A stretch of DNA of 64,000 nucleotides from positions 1-64,000 of the forward strand of contig CAJXNQ010000003.1 of NCBI GenBank assembly GCA_913057215.1, written 5' to 3'. Position 1 is the stretch's first letter; each line of letters begins with the position of its first letter. Source of the DNA: an uncultured Gammaproteobacteria bacterium (GTDB taxonomy: Bacteria > Pseudomonadota > Gammaproteobacteria > Pseudomonadales > Litorivicinaceae). Below are positions 18,257 through 29,223 of the stretch, one piece after another. Made by a program: the position numbers and the translations under genes. A model generated the notes under the pieces. The model saw only the letters and a list, made by a program, of their open reading frames with translations, was not told the origin of the DNA and made no database searches.

Positions 18257-18281
18257 AAAAAAAAGCCGGCATCCTGCCGGC
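18257..18281 (-). terminator. Rho-independent terminator after the phasin-like gene
   Basis: On the minus strand the stem GCCGGCA / TGCCGGC with a 3-base loop is followed by eight T residues. It starts 24 bases after the stop of the phasin-like gene and should separate it from the quinone oxidoreductase operon. Confidence 0.88.
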
Positions 18282-18304
18282 ATTTAAGAATCAGATCCGT
18301 CTGA

Positions 18305-18781
18305 TTACTTATTCATGAGCTGCTTGGCTTGGCCAATCCAGTCATCACGTGTGATCCGACCGGCGAACTTCACGACGTGCGTCTCGAGTTCTGTGATCTC
18401 ACGTGCAGTGAGTTTGGCAATTTGCGCATAGGTGGTAATGCCCGCATCTTGAAGCTTCTTCTCAAGCCCCGGTCCCACGCCTGAAATCAGCTTGAGATCG
18501 TCTTTACGAGGCGGCGTCTGCGCAATCGCTTTGGTCGCCGCTGCACGTGTTGGCTTGATTGATTTTTTTTTGGCTCCGGAAACCGGTGCCACGCCTGGAA
18601 ACATCAACTCCATCGCCTCATCGACGCTCAACACATCCATGCTGAAGTCAAAATCCATCATGGCTCGGTTCAGAGCCAATGAATCATCAATCATTTGGTT
18701 AAAAAAACGGTGCTGTTGGGCCAGCATCGTTTCGGCCTGTTTGAGTGTGTACATCGCAAGCGACGTATCCATCTGGTACAT
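18305..18781 (-). CDS. Phasin-like protein with C-terminal helix-hairpin-helix domain
   Basis: The ATG at 18781 is favoured by AGGA seven bases upstream; an upstream ATG at 18811 is possible. The N-terminal ~70 residues form an amphipathic helical segment like phasins, which coat polyhydroxyalkanoate granules. After a Lys/Ala/Thr-rich linker, residues ~95-157 hold DDLKLISGVGPGLEKKLQDA and RDDWIGQAKQL, a helix-hairpin-helix module often attached to phasins. Granule binding is an inference, since no PHA synthase lies in the window. A strong terminator follows, and palindromes lie upstream in the region shared with the Anr/FNR regulator. Confidence 0.7.
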   Translation of the reverse strand: MYQMDTSLAMYTLKQAETMLAQQHRFFNQMIDDSLALNRAMMDFDFSMDVLSVDEAMELMFPGVAPVSGAKKKSIKPTRAAATKAIAQTPPRKDDLKLISGVGPGLEKKLQDAGITTYAQIAKLTAREITELETHVVKFAGRITRDDWIGQAKQLMNK

Positions 18782-18805
18782 ACGAAGTTCCTCATGTGAC
18801 TGATC

Positions 18806-18856
18806 GTGCACTGCACAATTTTGTTGACACTACCATATTTATGTTGCATTGCAACA
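18806..18856. promoter_or_regulatory. Two TGCA-core palindromes and a -35 box between the phasin-like and Anr/FNR genes
   Basis: The intergenic region holds GTGCA-c-TGCAC (18806-18816) and TGTTGCA-t-TGCAACA (18842-18856), both perfect around one central base. A consensus -35 box TTGACA (18824-18829) lies between them. Repressors of phasin genes (PhaR type) are known to bind TGC/GCA-rich palindromes, so these may be operators; other regulators are possible. Confidence 0.45.
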
Positions 18857-18926
18857 ACTATCCATTGGTTGAATTCCCAGCCCAATCTGAGACACTTCGT
18901 TCTACAAACCAAAAGCAGGATGTCTT

Positions 18927-19658
18927 ATGGGTTCAGAACGTCAATTGACGCATCTTGAGCATACGGAAAATGCAAGATGCAACCGATGCGCACTACACGC
19001 GCTCTGTCTGCCTGGTATCGCAGGTTCCATCCAGACCTCATTTGGCCCAGTGGTCAGTGATGACCTGATCTTATCGAAAGGTCAGACGCTCTATGAAAGC
19101 GGAGACACCGCTGACGACCTCTACGTCGTAAAAAGTGGCGCGTTTAAGATCATGACCCCCTTGTGTGGACATGATGCACACGTCTCAGGATTTCGGCTCC
19201 CCGGTGATTTGGTGGGTGCATGCGGTTTGACCTGTGGGCAATATGCCTTTACCGCCCATGCACTGGACCGCTCGACCGTGTGTCGTCTGCCAATAGAACG
19301 CTTTCGAGATGCATCGCTCTTGCAACCCTCATTGATGCAAGGTCTGTTGCAAGCACTGTCGAATCAGGCCGCACAAGCCCAACGGCAAATTACACGCACC
19401 AACCTTCCCGCGTTGGCACGTTTATCGTTGTTTATCAAAGATCTCAGTTCGCATCATAAAAAGCGTTCGTTATCGGCTGTTGAATTTGAACTACCCATGC
19501 CACGCACCGACATCGCTGACTTTTTGGCACTCGCGCCTGAGACCATCAGTCGACTGATCAAAACACTTGGCCAAGAGAACATCCTGACGATCGAAGGCAA
19601 AACCGTACATATTCACAATATGGACGCACTGGAACGCGCGTGCGAGACCATGGTCTAA
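18927..19658 (+). CDS. anr: Anr/FNR-type oxygen-sensing regulator
   Basis: This 243-residue CRP/FNR family protein has three N-terminal cysteines, Cys18, Cys21 and Cys27 (C-x2-C-x5-C), plus Cys119 in STVCRLP. Together they match the four [4Fe-4S] ligands of FNR. The C-terminal helix-turn-helix reads DIADFLALAPETISRLIKTL, whose ETISRL recognition helix is that of FNR and predicts binding to TTGAT-N4-ATCAA. Such a site lies before the cytochrome c peroxidase gene at 53.8 kb. It should activate low-oxygen genes. The 3' end overlaps an LplT-like gene. Confidence 0.92.
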   Translation: MGSERQLTHLEHTENARCNRCALHALCLPGIAGSIQTSFGPVVSDDLILSKGQTLYESGDTADDLYVVKSGAFKIMTPLCGHDAHVSGFRLPGDLVGACGLTCGQYAFTAHALDRSTVCRLPIERFRDASLLQPSLMQGLLQALSNQAAQAQRQITRTNLPALARLSLFIKDLSSHHKKRSLSAVEFELPMPRTDIADFLALAPETISRLIKTLGQENILTIEGKTVHIHNMDALERACETMV

Positions 19659-20827
19659 CACCGGGAATCCCCTTCTTCGGTCTTCTCGGGGGGATGGTGG
19701 CTGGTGCCGCCAATGACAATGCGGTCAAAACCGCCTTTGTCATCGCAGTGACAGTCTTAAACTGGGAGTTCTTCGGAATCTCGCCTGTGATCCTCGCCAA
19801 TGTCGCGGCTCTTTTATTCATCTTGCCCTTTATTTTCTTGGCCAGTCGCGCCGCCCATCTGGCCAACACGCGCCCCCCAAAACAATGGCTTCTATTTTTG
19901 AAGCGCCTCGAGATTCTGCTCACTGGGATGGCACTTGTCGCCATCTGGAGTGAGACAGGATGGCTATTACTGCTGGTGCTCTGTGGATTTGGGGTGCAGT
20001 CGGCATTGATCGGCCCACTCAAATATGCACTGATCCCCAGACTTTCGACCGGGGATCGGCTGGTCAGCTCAAACGCTTGGATGGAATCTGGAACCTTTAT
20101 CGCCATTTTGATTGGCACCCTGTTTGGTGCGGACTGGATGGTGGATCAACCCGAACAACTGATGGCGCTCTTAGCACTCCTCGCTGTGACAGGCTTGGCA
20201 AGTCTGATGGTCTTACCCTCACTTCCACCCACTGGTGATCAAGACCGTCTTCCGCTGCCTCAACTGATCCACAAACTGCGCCAAGACCGCAAAGCCATGG
20301 CAGCGATTTGGTGCTTGAGTGGATTTTGGGCACTCGGCTCGGTGTGGCTCACCCATCTGCCGATCCTCGCGACTGAAATCTGGGTCGTCTCCGCTCGATC
20401 CGTGGGAACGCTTTTGGGCCAATTTGTCATGGGCGTCGCCTTCGGCGCACTGGCGGGTGTGTTACTGCGCCGATTGCCCCAATTTCTGCGTGTCGGTTTA
20501 GGCGCGTCGATCTTGGTTGTGGGAACCCTGATGGTACAAACCTATGATCCAGAACTCGGTCAGCTCGGTCTGTTTGTCACCGCGGCAGGCGGTGGGTTTT
20601 TGGCGTTGCCACTGTACACCAGTTTGCAACAAGACCAGCATGCAGTTGCCGATCGGATCGCCGTCAATAACGTCGCCAATGCCCTGATGATCGTGGCCGC
20701 AGCGATCGCCTCAATTGCAGCGCTGACACTCTTGAATCTGAGCCTATTGCATTGGCTCCTGGTGTTGGCCTTTGGACAGTTGTTCCTCTGCCTCTACCAT
20801 CGCAGCAATTTGCGCCTCAGCCAGTGA
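19640..20827 (+). CDS. LplT-like MFS transporter
   Basis: About 12 hydrophobic segments span the 395 residues. The N-terminal GAANDNAVKTAFVIAVT resembles the lysophospholipid transporter LplT and the transporter half of LplT-Aas fusions. LplT flips lysophospholipids inward for re-acylation by Aas; no acyltransferase is next to it here. Translation probably begins at the GTG at 19640, inside the regulator gene, so the two are likely co-transcribed. The last 84 bases overlap the convergent ycgL. Substrate is inferred only from family resemblance. Confidence 0.8.
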   Translation: MRDHGLTPGIPFFGLLGGMVAGAANDNAVKTAFVIAVTVLNWEFFGISPVILANVAALLFILPFIFLASRAAHLANTRPPKQWLLFLKRLEILLTGMALVAIWSETGWLLLLVLCGFGVQSALIGPLKYALIPRLSTGDRLVSSNAWMESGTFIAILIGTLFGADWMVDQPEQLMALLALLAVTGLASLMVLPSLPPTGDQDRLPLPQLIHKLRQDRKAMAAIWCLSGFWALGSVWLTHLPILATEIWVVSARSVGTLLGQFVMGVAFGALAGVLLRRLPQFLRVGLGASILVVGTLMVQTYDPELGQLGLFVTAAGGGFLALPLYTSLQQDQHAVADRIAVNNVANALMIVAAAIASIAALTLLNLSLLHWLLVLAFGQLFLCLYHRSNLRLSQ

Positions 20828-21064
20828 ATGCGGAGGTGGTGGCATCTGTAGGAAGAAGCCATCGTTGGCAATGCCCTCCAAGACTTCGGTGGCCGTAACT
20901 CGAGCCAGTGTCCGCTCAGCAGTCAACGGCAACACCATGACCGACTGCAGTTCGCCGAAAGACTGCAGTAAGGCGTCAGGCACATCCTTCAATCCATTTT
21001 TTTGATCAACGTAGAGATACATCTCTTCTTTTTTTGAGCCTTTAAAGATCTCAACAACACGCAT
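20744..21064 (-). CDS. ycgL: YcgL-domain protein
   Basis: This 106-residue protein has the YcgL core: RVVEIFKGSKKEEMYLYVDQ, then FGELQSVMVLPL and GFFLQMPPPPHSL. YcgL is a small gammaproteobacterial family of unknown biochemical role and is commonly found next to rnd. Here the rnd stop codon abuts its ATG (TAAATG). Its 3' 84 bases lie antisense within the end of the LplT-like gene, a long convergent overlap. Confidence 0.93.
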   Translation of the reverse strand: MRVVEIFKGSKKEEMYLYVDQKNGLKDVPDALLQSFGELQSVMVLPLTAERTLARVTATEVLEGIANDGFFLQMPPPPHSLAEAQIAAMVEAEEQLSKGQHQEPMQ

Positions 21065-22135
21065 TTAAAACACTCCTTCCAAGACATCGGCCCGCCACCC
21101 GTCGGGTGTCCAACCACGCCCATCGAGCGAGGCCACCAGTTCACGTTTCCGAACCAAAAATTCAGGTGCAATGCCAAGATCACGCGCTACAGCCTCGCAC
21201 GCCTGTTGTCGTTCTTTCAAAGCATCCTTCAGCTTTTTCGATAACGGCGGTGGCGGTGGGTTGATTCCACCGGCTTGGCTGGCCTCTTCAAGTACGTCTC
21301 GAATCTCTCGACCGTATCGATCGGCCTGCTGATGGCTGAGCCCAAAGGTTTGCACCAGATGATGGTCACGTTCAACCCGTCCACTGGCGGCCAACTGAAA
21401 GACCGACTGATCACCCAAGATGTGTTTTCTGGGTTTATCCACGCGCCGAGCGGTGTCTTCACGCCATTGCACCAGATGCACAAGTCGACTCATGCCCTCA
21501 GGTGACAATCGCCAGGCATTGCCAAACCGGTGCACCTGGGTCTCAATGTCGCCGTTGTCAAAGATACGCTGATTGCGTGTTTGGATCCGACGCATCTCCT
21601 CAGCCATCCACTCGAGTCGACCCTTGGACTCAAGCTCGGAATACAACACGTCATAGAGTGGCTCGAGCACTCTGACATCTTCACGGGCATAACGACACTG
21701 CGCCTCGGTCAGTGGTCGCTGCGTCCAATCAGAACGGGTTTCGTCTTTTGAAATCTCAACGCCCAGTTTCGCCTCACAGAGCGCTGACAAACTGAGTGAC
21801 ATCTCTGGCGCCAACAGCGCATGCGCAATCTGCGTATCAAACACCGGCGTCACGATGGCACCGGTTAACTGATACAACACCTCGTAGTCCTCCTGTGCGG
21901 CATGCAGCACCGAGACGGTGGTTCCACTCAAGACTTCACCCAAGGGCTGTAAATCCAGATCAACAATGGGGTCGATGAGAAATGACCGCTCGCCTCCCGC
22001 CACCTGAATCAGTCCTGGTCGCGGATGAAAGGTCGACACACGGACAAATTCGGTATCAAGTCCAATCACAGGGTGCGATGCGATCGCGTCAATCACCTCG
22101 GACAATCCAGCCTCAGTCTGGATCAGTCCTGTCAT
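21065..22135 (-). CDS. rnd: Ribonuclease D
   Basis: This DEDD exonuclease has motif I IGLDTEFVR near residue 25, Asp-containing motifs downstream (HAAQEDYEVL, and YAREDVRVLEPLY as motif III with Tyr), and HRDC-like helical parts in the C-terminal half. At 356 residues it is close to the usual size. RNase D trims tRNA 3' ends. It overlaps recR by ATGA and precedes ycgL, a common gammaproteobacterial order. Confidence 0.94.
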   Translation of the reverse strand: MTGLIQTEAGLSEVIDAIASHPVIGLDTEFVRVSTFHPRPGLIQVAGGERSFLIDPIVDLDLQPLGEVLSGTTVSVLHAAQEDYEVLYQLTGAIVTPVFDTQIAHALLAPEMSLSLSALCEAKLGVEISKDETRSDWTQRPLTEAQCRYAREDVRVLEPLYDVLYSELESKGRLEWMAEEMRRIQTRNQRIFDNGDIETQVHRFGNAWRLSPEGMSRLVHLVQWREDTARRVDKPRKHILGDQSVFQLAASGRVERDHHLVQTFGLSHQQADRYGREIRDVLEEASQAGGINPPPPPLSKKLKDALKERQQACEAVARDLGIAPEFLVRKRELVASLDGRGWTPDGWRADVLEGVF

Positions 22136-22734
22136 GGGTAGCGCACCTCAGTTCTCGAACTCAACGCCTGTGACAAGGTGGAGATATCCAGATGATCCAA
22201 CTCACCACCCACAGGGACACCCTGTGCGAGGCGTGTGGCCCGCGTGGTTTTCGGCAATTGCGTCACGATTTGATGCGTAGTCGCCTCCCCCTCAACGGTG
22301 GATGCTAGGGCAAGTAGGCACTCGGTGGGTGCGTCCTGATGAACGCGCGCGATCAGTTTCGACAAACCAATTTCTTCAGGGCCGAGCCCTTCAAGCGGGC
22401 TTAAAAGCCCGGTCAAACAGTGATAACGCCCCCGAAAAAGACCCGCCTGTTCGATCGCCAGAATATCGCTCGGTGAGGACACCACACAGAGCACCTGTGC
22501 GTCACGGGTGTCATCTTGGCAAATCCCGCAGGGCTGTGATTCGGTTAAATTACGACAAATCTCACAATGGGTAATGTGTGTCAGGGCTTCTTGCATGGCC
22601 TCAGCGAGCTGAAGACCGCGCGTTCGGTCGCGCTCAAGCAAATGCAGCGCCATCCGCGTCGCCGACCTTGGGCCAACGCCTGGTAGACATCGAAGGGCTT
22701 TTTCAAGCGTATCGAGGCGTGGGGTTTTACTCAT
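22132..22734 (-). CDS. recR: Recombination protein RecR
   Basis: The 200-residue protein shows the RecR layout: an N-terminal helix-hairpin-helix with CLPGVGPRSATRMALHLL, a four-cysteine zinc finger (CEICRNL and CGICQD, about residues 57-74), and a Toprim domain with VVSSPSDILAIE. RecR works with RecO and RecF to load RecA at gapped DNA. The start overlaps the ybaB stop (ATGA), giving the classic dnaX-ybaB-recR operon. Confidence 0.97.
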   Translation of the reverse strand: MSKTPRLDTLEKALRCLPGVGPRSATRMALHLLERDRTRGLQLAEAMQEALTHITHCEICRNLTESQPCGICQDDTRDAQVLCVVSSPSDILAIEQAGLFRGRYHCLTGLLSPLEGLGPEEIGLSKLIARVHQDAPTECLLALASTVEGEATTHQIVTQLPKTTRATRLAQGVPVGGELDHLDISTLSQALSSRTEVRYP

Positions 22735-23052
22735 GAAAACGGAAATTTAAATCCAGGCGGCAGATTCATGCCCTGAGTCAAAGCACCCATCGAATCCTGT
22801 TTAAGGGCTTCTAATTTCCGATTGGCATCATTGATGGCGGAGGCAACCAATTCACCGACAATGGCCGGGTCGTCTGTAAGGACATTGGGGTTGATCTCGA
22901 CACCTAAGCAATCGCCCTTGCCATTGAGTCGGACCGACACAAGCCCCGCACCGGCCTCTCCAGTGACTTCTTTTTCCAGTAACGCATCCTGAGCTTCTTT
23001 CATTTGCTCAGTCATTTTCTGCGCCTGTTTCATCATTTCTTTCATCGGGCCA

Positions 23053-23060
<8 letters not shown>
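22731..23060 (-). CDS. ybaB: YbaB/EbfC nucleoid-associated protein
   Basis: The ATG at 23060 has GGAG six bases before it; a GTG four codons earlier is possible. The 109-residue product begins with the long helix MKEMMKQAQKMTEQMKEAQ, followed by VSVRLNGKGDCLGVEINP and a C-terminal helix, as in YbaB/EbfC. These dimeric proteins bind DNA and coat the nucleoid. It sits between dnaX and recR as usual. Confidence 0.95.
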
Positions 23061-24798
<1,738 letters not shown>

Positions 24799-24821
24799 GC
24801 ATGCCTCACTACAATGGAAGC

Positions 24822-24928
24822 GACCCTTGCCAGCCACACCCCGGCACACCGAACATCTGCTGCCGCTGCTCCCTTCCGGGCCTGACGGGGTTCACACATG
24901 CTGAGTTGCGAGGGGACCGACAAGAGCC
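24822..24928 (-). ncRNA. ffs: 4.5S (small SRP) RNA
   Basis: On the minus strand the conserved apical part reads GUCAGGCCCGGAAGGGAGCA, with the GGAA tetraloop, and GCAGCAGAU follows. These are the Ffh-binding elements of the small bacterial SRP RNA. The flanks GGCUCUUGUCGGUCCCC and GCCGGGGUGUGGCUGGCAAGGG pair to form the long hairpin and align closely with E. coli 4.5S RNA. The ends are approximate within a few bases. It lies directly before dnaX. Confidence 0.95.
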
Positions 24929-24964
24929 ACCATCGACGTTCGGGCGAACCCGAGCGCGCTATTG

Positions 24965-25726
24965 TCATGGCAACCACGCCTCCGATGCAAGTTTGATCGC
25001 CATCGCCGAGCACATCAAAACCACCAGCGGACGCACCAGTGCAATGCCCCGGCCGAGGATCAACCGTGTGCCGAGAAGTGCGCCTGCGATCTGTGCCGGA
25101 ATCATGACTGCCACCGCCGACCAGACCACCAGATCACTCCACACGAACAAACAAAACGCGGCGAGATTCGTCATCGCATTGAATAGCTTCGCGTGAATCG
25201 TTGCGTCCCTGAGCGCGAGCCCCATCACAGCAATCAGAAGAAGAGCGAACAGACTGCCGGTCCCGGGACCGAAAAAACCATCGTAAAAGCCCACCGCCAT
25301 GATCCCAACGATGCCAAGGAGCGGGAACTGAAGTGTGCGTTCAGGCCGATCTGTGGGTAGCCTAACCAACCCAAAATACGCAGAGGCAGCCAACAATAAC
25401 AGCGGCACCGCCCATTCTAACCAATCCGAGCCTGCAGATTGACTGAGCACATAGGCGCCTACAAGTGAGGAGACAAAAGCGATGAGGGCAAATGGCCAGA
25501 GCTGTCTCAGATTGAGATGACCGCTTTGCAACAACTTCAAAGACGCAGTCAGTGTGCCCGCGAAGGCTTGGCATTTGTTGGTGGCGAGCGCGACGGCTGG
25601 AGGCATTCCAGCAAATAGAAATGCCGGGATGGTGATCAATCCCCCACCGCCGGCTAAGGTGTCGAGCACACCCGCAAGGAAGGCGGCCGATGCCAAGAGC
25701 ACCAGCCACTCAGGCTCAAGTATCAA
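24965..25726 (-). CDS. TSUP-family permease (TauE/SafE)
   Basis: The 253-residue protein has about eight hydrophobic segments. The N-terminal repeat contains [16 protein letters not shown] and [13 protein letters not shown]; the second has [17 protein letters not shown]. These are the paired motifs of the TauE/SafE sulfite/sulfonate exporter family. Substrates range from sulfite and sulfoacetate to others, so the exact cargo is unknown. Translation seems to begin at a TTG overlapping the purC stop, though a later GTG at 25702 is possible. It ends the dapA-bamC-MBL-purC operon. A second TSUP gene lies at 34.8 kb. Confidence 0.88.
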   Translation of the reverse strand: MILEPEWLVLLASAAFLAGVLDTLAGGGGLITIPAFLFAGMPPAVALATNKCQAFAGTLTASLKLLQSGHLNLRQLWPFALIAFVSSLVGAYVLSQSAGSDWLEWAVPLLLLAASAYFGLVRLPTDRPERTLQFPLLGIVGIMAVGFYDGFFGPGTGSLFALLLIAVMGLALRDATIHAKLFNAMTNLAAFCLFVWSDLVVWSAVAVMIPAQIAGALLGTRLILGRGIALVRPLVVLMCSAMAIKLASEAWLP

Positions 25727-26432
25727 ACACGATTCCTAAACGCGCCCCAACCTCTCGATAGGCATCGAGCACCCCGCCCAAGCCTTGACGGAAACGATCC
25801 TTGTCTTTCTTTTCACCGGAGTGCACGTCCCAAAGGCGACATCCGTCTGGACTGAATTCATCGCCCAGCACGATTTCGCCATGAAACCGACCGAACTCAA
25901 GTTTAAAATCGACCAAGGTTAAATCGGCTGCCAAAAATAGCTTTGACAAGACCGCGTTCACTTCGAGTGTCAAACGGTGCATGACGTCCATTTCGTCCCG
26001 CGTGGCCCAGCCAAAAGCCTCCACATGATGCTCAGTGATCATTGGGTCATGTAGGGCATCGTTTTTCAGAAACAGCTCAAATAATGGGGGGTCGAGCATG
26101 AGCCCTTCCTCAACACCCAATCGCCTGACCAGCGACCCAGCGGCGCGATTTCGAGCGACACACTCAACCGGAATCATCTCCAACCGCTTCACCAACGCCT
26201 CAGTTGGGCTGAGTTGCTTCACAAAATGCGTCGGAATGCCGGCTTCACCGAGCTTTTGCATGATAAAGGCATTGAACTGATTATTGATCGCACCCTTGGC
26301 TTCAAGTTGCTCGATCACTTCACCGTCAAAGGCCGAGGTGTCATCACGAAATGCCAACACCAAAAGATCCGGATCCTCCGTCAAATACGCGGATTTGGCT
26401 TTGCCTTGGTACAAGAGTTCGGTTGTGTTCAT
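25716..26432 (-). CDS. purC: Phosphoribosylaminoimidazole-succinocarboxamide synthase
   Basis: The ATG at 26432 overlaps the stop of the upstream hydrolase (ATGA). The product begins with [19 protein letters not shown], has the SAICAR synthetase nucleotide and substrate loops ([33 protein letters not shown]), and is ~238 residues long, as expected. PurC joins aspartate to CAIR with ATP in purine synthesis. The gene order after dapA and bamC is known from other gammaproteobacteria. Confidence 0.97.
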   Translation of the reverse strand: MNTTELLYQGKAKSAYLTEDPDLLVLAFRDDTSAFDGEVIEQLEAKGAINNQFNAFIMQKLGEAGIPTHFVKQLSPTEALVKRLEMIPVECVARNRAAGSLVRRLGVEEGLMLDPPLFELFLKNDALHDPMITEHHVEAFGWATRDEMDVMHRLTLEVNAVLSKLFLAADLTLVDFKLEFGRFHGEIVLGDEFSPDGCRLWDVHSGEKKDKDRFRQGLGGVLDAYREVGARLGIVFDT

Positions 26433-27190
26433 TGTTGTCCTACGTTCATCCAATCCAATCCATCGGCTTGACTGGCGACGATGCGCTCGATCGTCGACCC
26501 ATTCAGTGCCTGATCCAAGGCATCGCGCACCAGTTCAGGGGTGTTATTGGTCTCACTGACATGGCACGCAACCACCGTGTGGAGCCTTGGATCCTGAACA
26601 GCCTGCACCAGTTGCGCAGCCTGTCCGTTATTTAAGTGTCCGTAATCACCGCCGACGCGCGTTTTTAAAAACTCCGGATAGGGTCCAGCCCAGAGCATCT
26701 CACGATCATGATTGAACTCAACTGACAAGGCATCAAGCTCTTTAAACGCAGCCACCACCGCTTGCGAGACCGAACCCAAATCGCTCAGCACACCCAACCG
26801 CTGCCCATCACTTTCAAACACGCATTGCACCGGTTCACGCGCATCATGTGGCACCGTCACTGGCTGTACCGAGATGTCACCCACCTGAAACGCGCCACGC
26901 ATTTCCACCGCATGCGACAGGTTGTGACCACGGACTTCGATCCAGGTGCCTCGGGAGGCATACACCGGGAGATCATGTTTCGAGGCCAGGGCGGCAACGC
27001 CACCCCAGTGGTCGCTGTGCTCATGCGTGACCACAATTGCAGCCAGTGCGTCTGGCTCTAATCCAAGCCGCGCCAGCCGAGTCACCGCATCCCGATACCC
27101 AAAGCCGCAGTCCAGTAACACATGCGTATCGTGATGCGAGATCACCGTCCCATTGCCACGGCTGCCGCTTCCAAGCGACGCAAATCGCAC
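26429..27190 (-). CDS. Metallo-beta-lactamase-fold hydrolase, YycJ-like
   Basis: The protein begins [16 protein letters not shown], and the metal-binding motif [10 protein letters not shown] (HxHxDH) follows at about residues 55-64. This combination is characteristic of YycJ/WalJ-type MBL proteins; related members are DNA 5'-exonucleases. Translation starts at a GTG that shares one base with the bamC stop. The gene lies between bamC and purC in an overlapping operon. The biochemical role here is inferred from family. Confidence 0.87.
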   Translation of the reverse strand: MRFASLGSGSRGNGTVISHHDTHVLLDCGFGYRDAVTRLARLGLEPDALAAIVVTHEHSDHWGGVAALASKHDLPVYASRGTWIEVRGHNLSHAVEMRGAFQVGDISVQPVTVPHDAREPVQCVFESDGQRLGVLSDLGSVSQAVVAAFKELDALSVEFNHDREMLWAGPYPEFLKTRVGGDYGHLNNGQAAQLVQAVQDPRLHTVVACHVSETNNTPELVRDALDQALNGSTIERIVASQADGLDWMNVGQQ

Positions 27191-28230
27191 TAGTAAAGCC
27201 GCTCTCTGAGCTCGCGAACCAACTCATTCGCACCGCCAATCGATGCGGCTTGACCGGTTGGGACCACCTTCAAGGTCAGCTCCCCATCCGCCTCACTCAT
27301 CTGCACTTGATATGCACCCACAGGATCTTCAATCGTCGTCGCAATGGCTCGGTTCAGTGCGCTCATCGAGGCAAGACGGCGCTCGGTTGCCTTTCGAACA
27401 TAGCGAATGTTCAACAACCCTTGTTCTAAATCGCCGCCATCAATGGCCGCGCCGAGATCGCGAACAGCATCCACTGTCACTCCAAATACACGCGGAATCG
27501 AGGCATCAATTGACAATTCATCCAGCCCCTCGACACGCTCGACACGCATCCGGTTACCCACAGCCAATAAGCTCAGCGCACGCGATACCGCCTTACCCTC
27601 GTCTTCACGGCGTTCGAGATGGTATTTCAATTCGTCGAGCACCCGTCCAGTCAGAACAGCATCAAATGACCCGCTCGCCGGGGAGAGACGGACTTCACTG
27701 GTCCCAGGACGGAGCCCCGGTTCCAATTCGAACCTGAGCGCAACCGGTCCGACTTCAGGTGCAAAATGTCGAATGATGCGACTGCCTGAATGCGTATTGA
27801 CCCCCTGGAACACCGATGATTCGATGCGCTGCACACCATCGGCCTTTTCAGACACGCTGACGGTGAGCTTATTATCCGTTAAAAATCGCTCCATTTCTGG
27901 CCATACCGCACTCGGGCTGTCTGGGATTGATAGCCAGTGCAGTGAGCCAATCTCATACCGCCGAATCGTGGGTAACGTCAAAGTCCGCAGGGCCGCCTCG
28001 GCACGCGGCGCATCAAAGGATCCGCCATAAAGGCCGGCAGTAGGCTCATCAACGCCTGGAATTTCCAGAGACTCATTGACGCGCTCATCGGAGAGACCCT
28101 CTGGCACTTCAAGCTTTGGTTCAACATAGGCCGCCTGATAGTCAAGCTGTCGGTCCCGAATGGCCGCCTGCTCTGAGCTGCTGCAACCGACCAGCGCCAA
28201 TAATCCGATGCACACGATGATCTGCTTCAT
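27190..28230 (-). CDS. bamC: Outer-membrane assembly lipoprotein BamC
   Basis: The ATG at 28230 overlaps the dapA stop and gives a lipoprotein signal KQIIVCIGLLALVGC with a lipobox ending at Cys. The mature N-terminus is extended, then two helix-grip domains follow, with GSLHWLSIPDSPSAVWPEMERFL in the first. The ~346-residue length is near that of E. coli BamC. It is a BAM-complex component that contacts BamD. Placement directly after dapA is the conserved gammaproteobacterial arrangement and supports the name. Confidence 0.93.
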   Translation of the reverse strand: MKQIIVCIGLLALVGCSSSEQAAIRDRQLDYQAAYVEPKLEVPEGLSDERVNESLEIPGVDEPTAGLYGGSFDAPRAEAALRTLTLPTIRRYEIGSLHWLSIPDSPSAVWPEMERFLTDNKLTVSVSEKADGVQRIESSVFQGVNTHSGSRIIRHFAPEVGPVALRFELEPGLRPGTSEVRLSPASGSFDAVLTGRVLDELKYHLERREDEGKAVSRALSLLAVGNRMRVERVEGLDELSIDASIPRVFGVTVDAVRDLGAAIDGGDLEQGLLNIRYVRKATERRLASMSALNRAIATTIEDPVGAYQVQMSEADGELTLKVVPTGQAASIGGANELVRELRERLY

Positions 28231-29105
28231 AGGGCAATCCCAGCTTGCAGACAAGCATCTCGAACCTGTGCCATGCCGCTCTCGGTGAGATCGACCAGCG
28301 GAAGTCGACAGTCCGGACGCATCAAACCCATCTGAGCCAGCGCCCATTTTGAGGGAATCGGATTGGGTTCGGCAAAGAGTGCTGCGTGCAGACCAAGAAG
28401 CTGTTGATTCAGTGCCTGAGCACCGGCGCGATCGCCCGCGATCGCAGCCTCAATCATCTGCGACATCAATCGCGGCGCCACGTTGGCGGTCACTGAAATA
28501 TCGCCGTCGCCGCCGAGTAGACACAGCTCCATGGCCGTGGGGTCATCCCCCGAGTACACCCGAAAACCATCGGGTCTGTTGGCCAGTAAAAACTGCGCGC
28601 GCTTCAGATCCCCGGTTGCATCTTTAATGCCGACAATATTTGCGGTCTCCGCCAACTCCAAGGTGGTTTCATCGGCGATATCAGTCACGGTTCGACCGGG
28701 TACGTTATAGAGAATAACCGGCAGATCGGTGGCGGCCGCCACGGCCTTGAAGTGCGCAATCAGGCCACGTTGTGGCGGCTTATTGTAATAGGGAGCCACA
28801 GACAGGATGGCATCTGCACCGGCGCGGGTGGCAGCCTCTGTCAGCTGACAGGCCTCGGCTGTGGCGTTGGAGCCCGCTCCTGCAATCACCGGAATACGGC
28901 CTGCGGCATACTCGACAGTGGCCGCAATCACCTGTGCATCCTCATCATGCGACAAGGTTGCCGACTCACCGGTGGTACCCACCGAAACAATGCCGTGTGT
29001 ACCGGCATCGACATGAAAATCAACCAACCGTTGTAAGGCATCAAAATCCACGTCGCCGGATTCTAGAAATGGAGTCACGAGCGCAACAATGCTGCCTTGG
29101 ATCAT
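28227..29105 (-). CDS. dapA: 4-hydroxy-tetrahydrodipicolinate synthase
   Basis: The ATG at 29105 gives the usual start MIQGSIVALVTPF. The active-site parts are present: GTTGES for pyruvate binding, VAPYYNKPP with the catalytic Tyr, and IVGIKDATGDL with the Schiff-base Lys. At 292 residues it is the standard length. It condenses pyruvate with aspartate semialdehyde on the way to lysine and peptidoglycan. It appears to be the first gene of a long operon continuing to at least purC and the TSUP permease. Confidence 0.97.
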   Translation of the reverse strand: MIQGSIVALVTPFLESGDVDFDALQRLVDFHVDAGTHGIVSVGTTGESATLSHDEDAQVIAATVEYAAGRIPVIAGAGSNATAEACQLTEAATRAGADAILSVAPYYNKPPQRGLIAHFKAVAAATDLPVILYNVPGRTVTDIADETTLELAETANIVGIKDATGDLKRAQFLLANRPDGFRVYSGDDPTAMELCLLGGDGDISVTANVAPRLMSQMIEAAIAGDRAGAQALNQQLLGLHAALFAEPNPIPSKWALAQMGLMRPDCRLPLVDLTESGMAQVRDACLQAGIAL

Positions 29106-29223
29106 GTTTGGGAACCTACCTGTGTATGTCAGCCTGCCATAGTACCGACCGACTGAATCTATCGGCAAGGTTGGAAAAGAGAAAAAAATCCGCACTCAGA
29201 GGATGGACCACAAGGAGAATACG

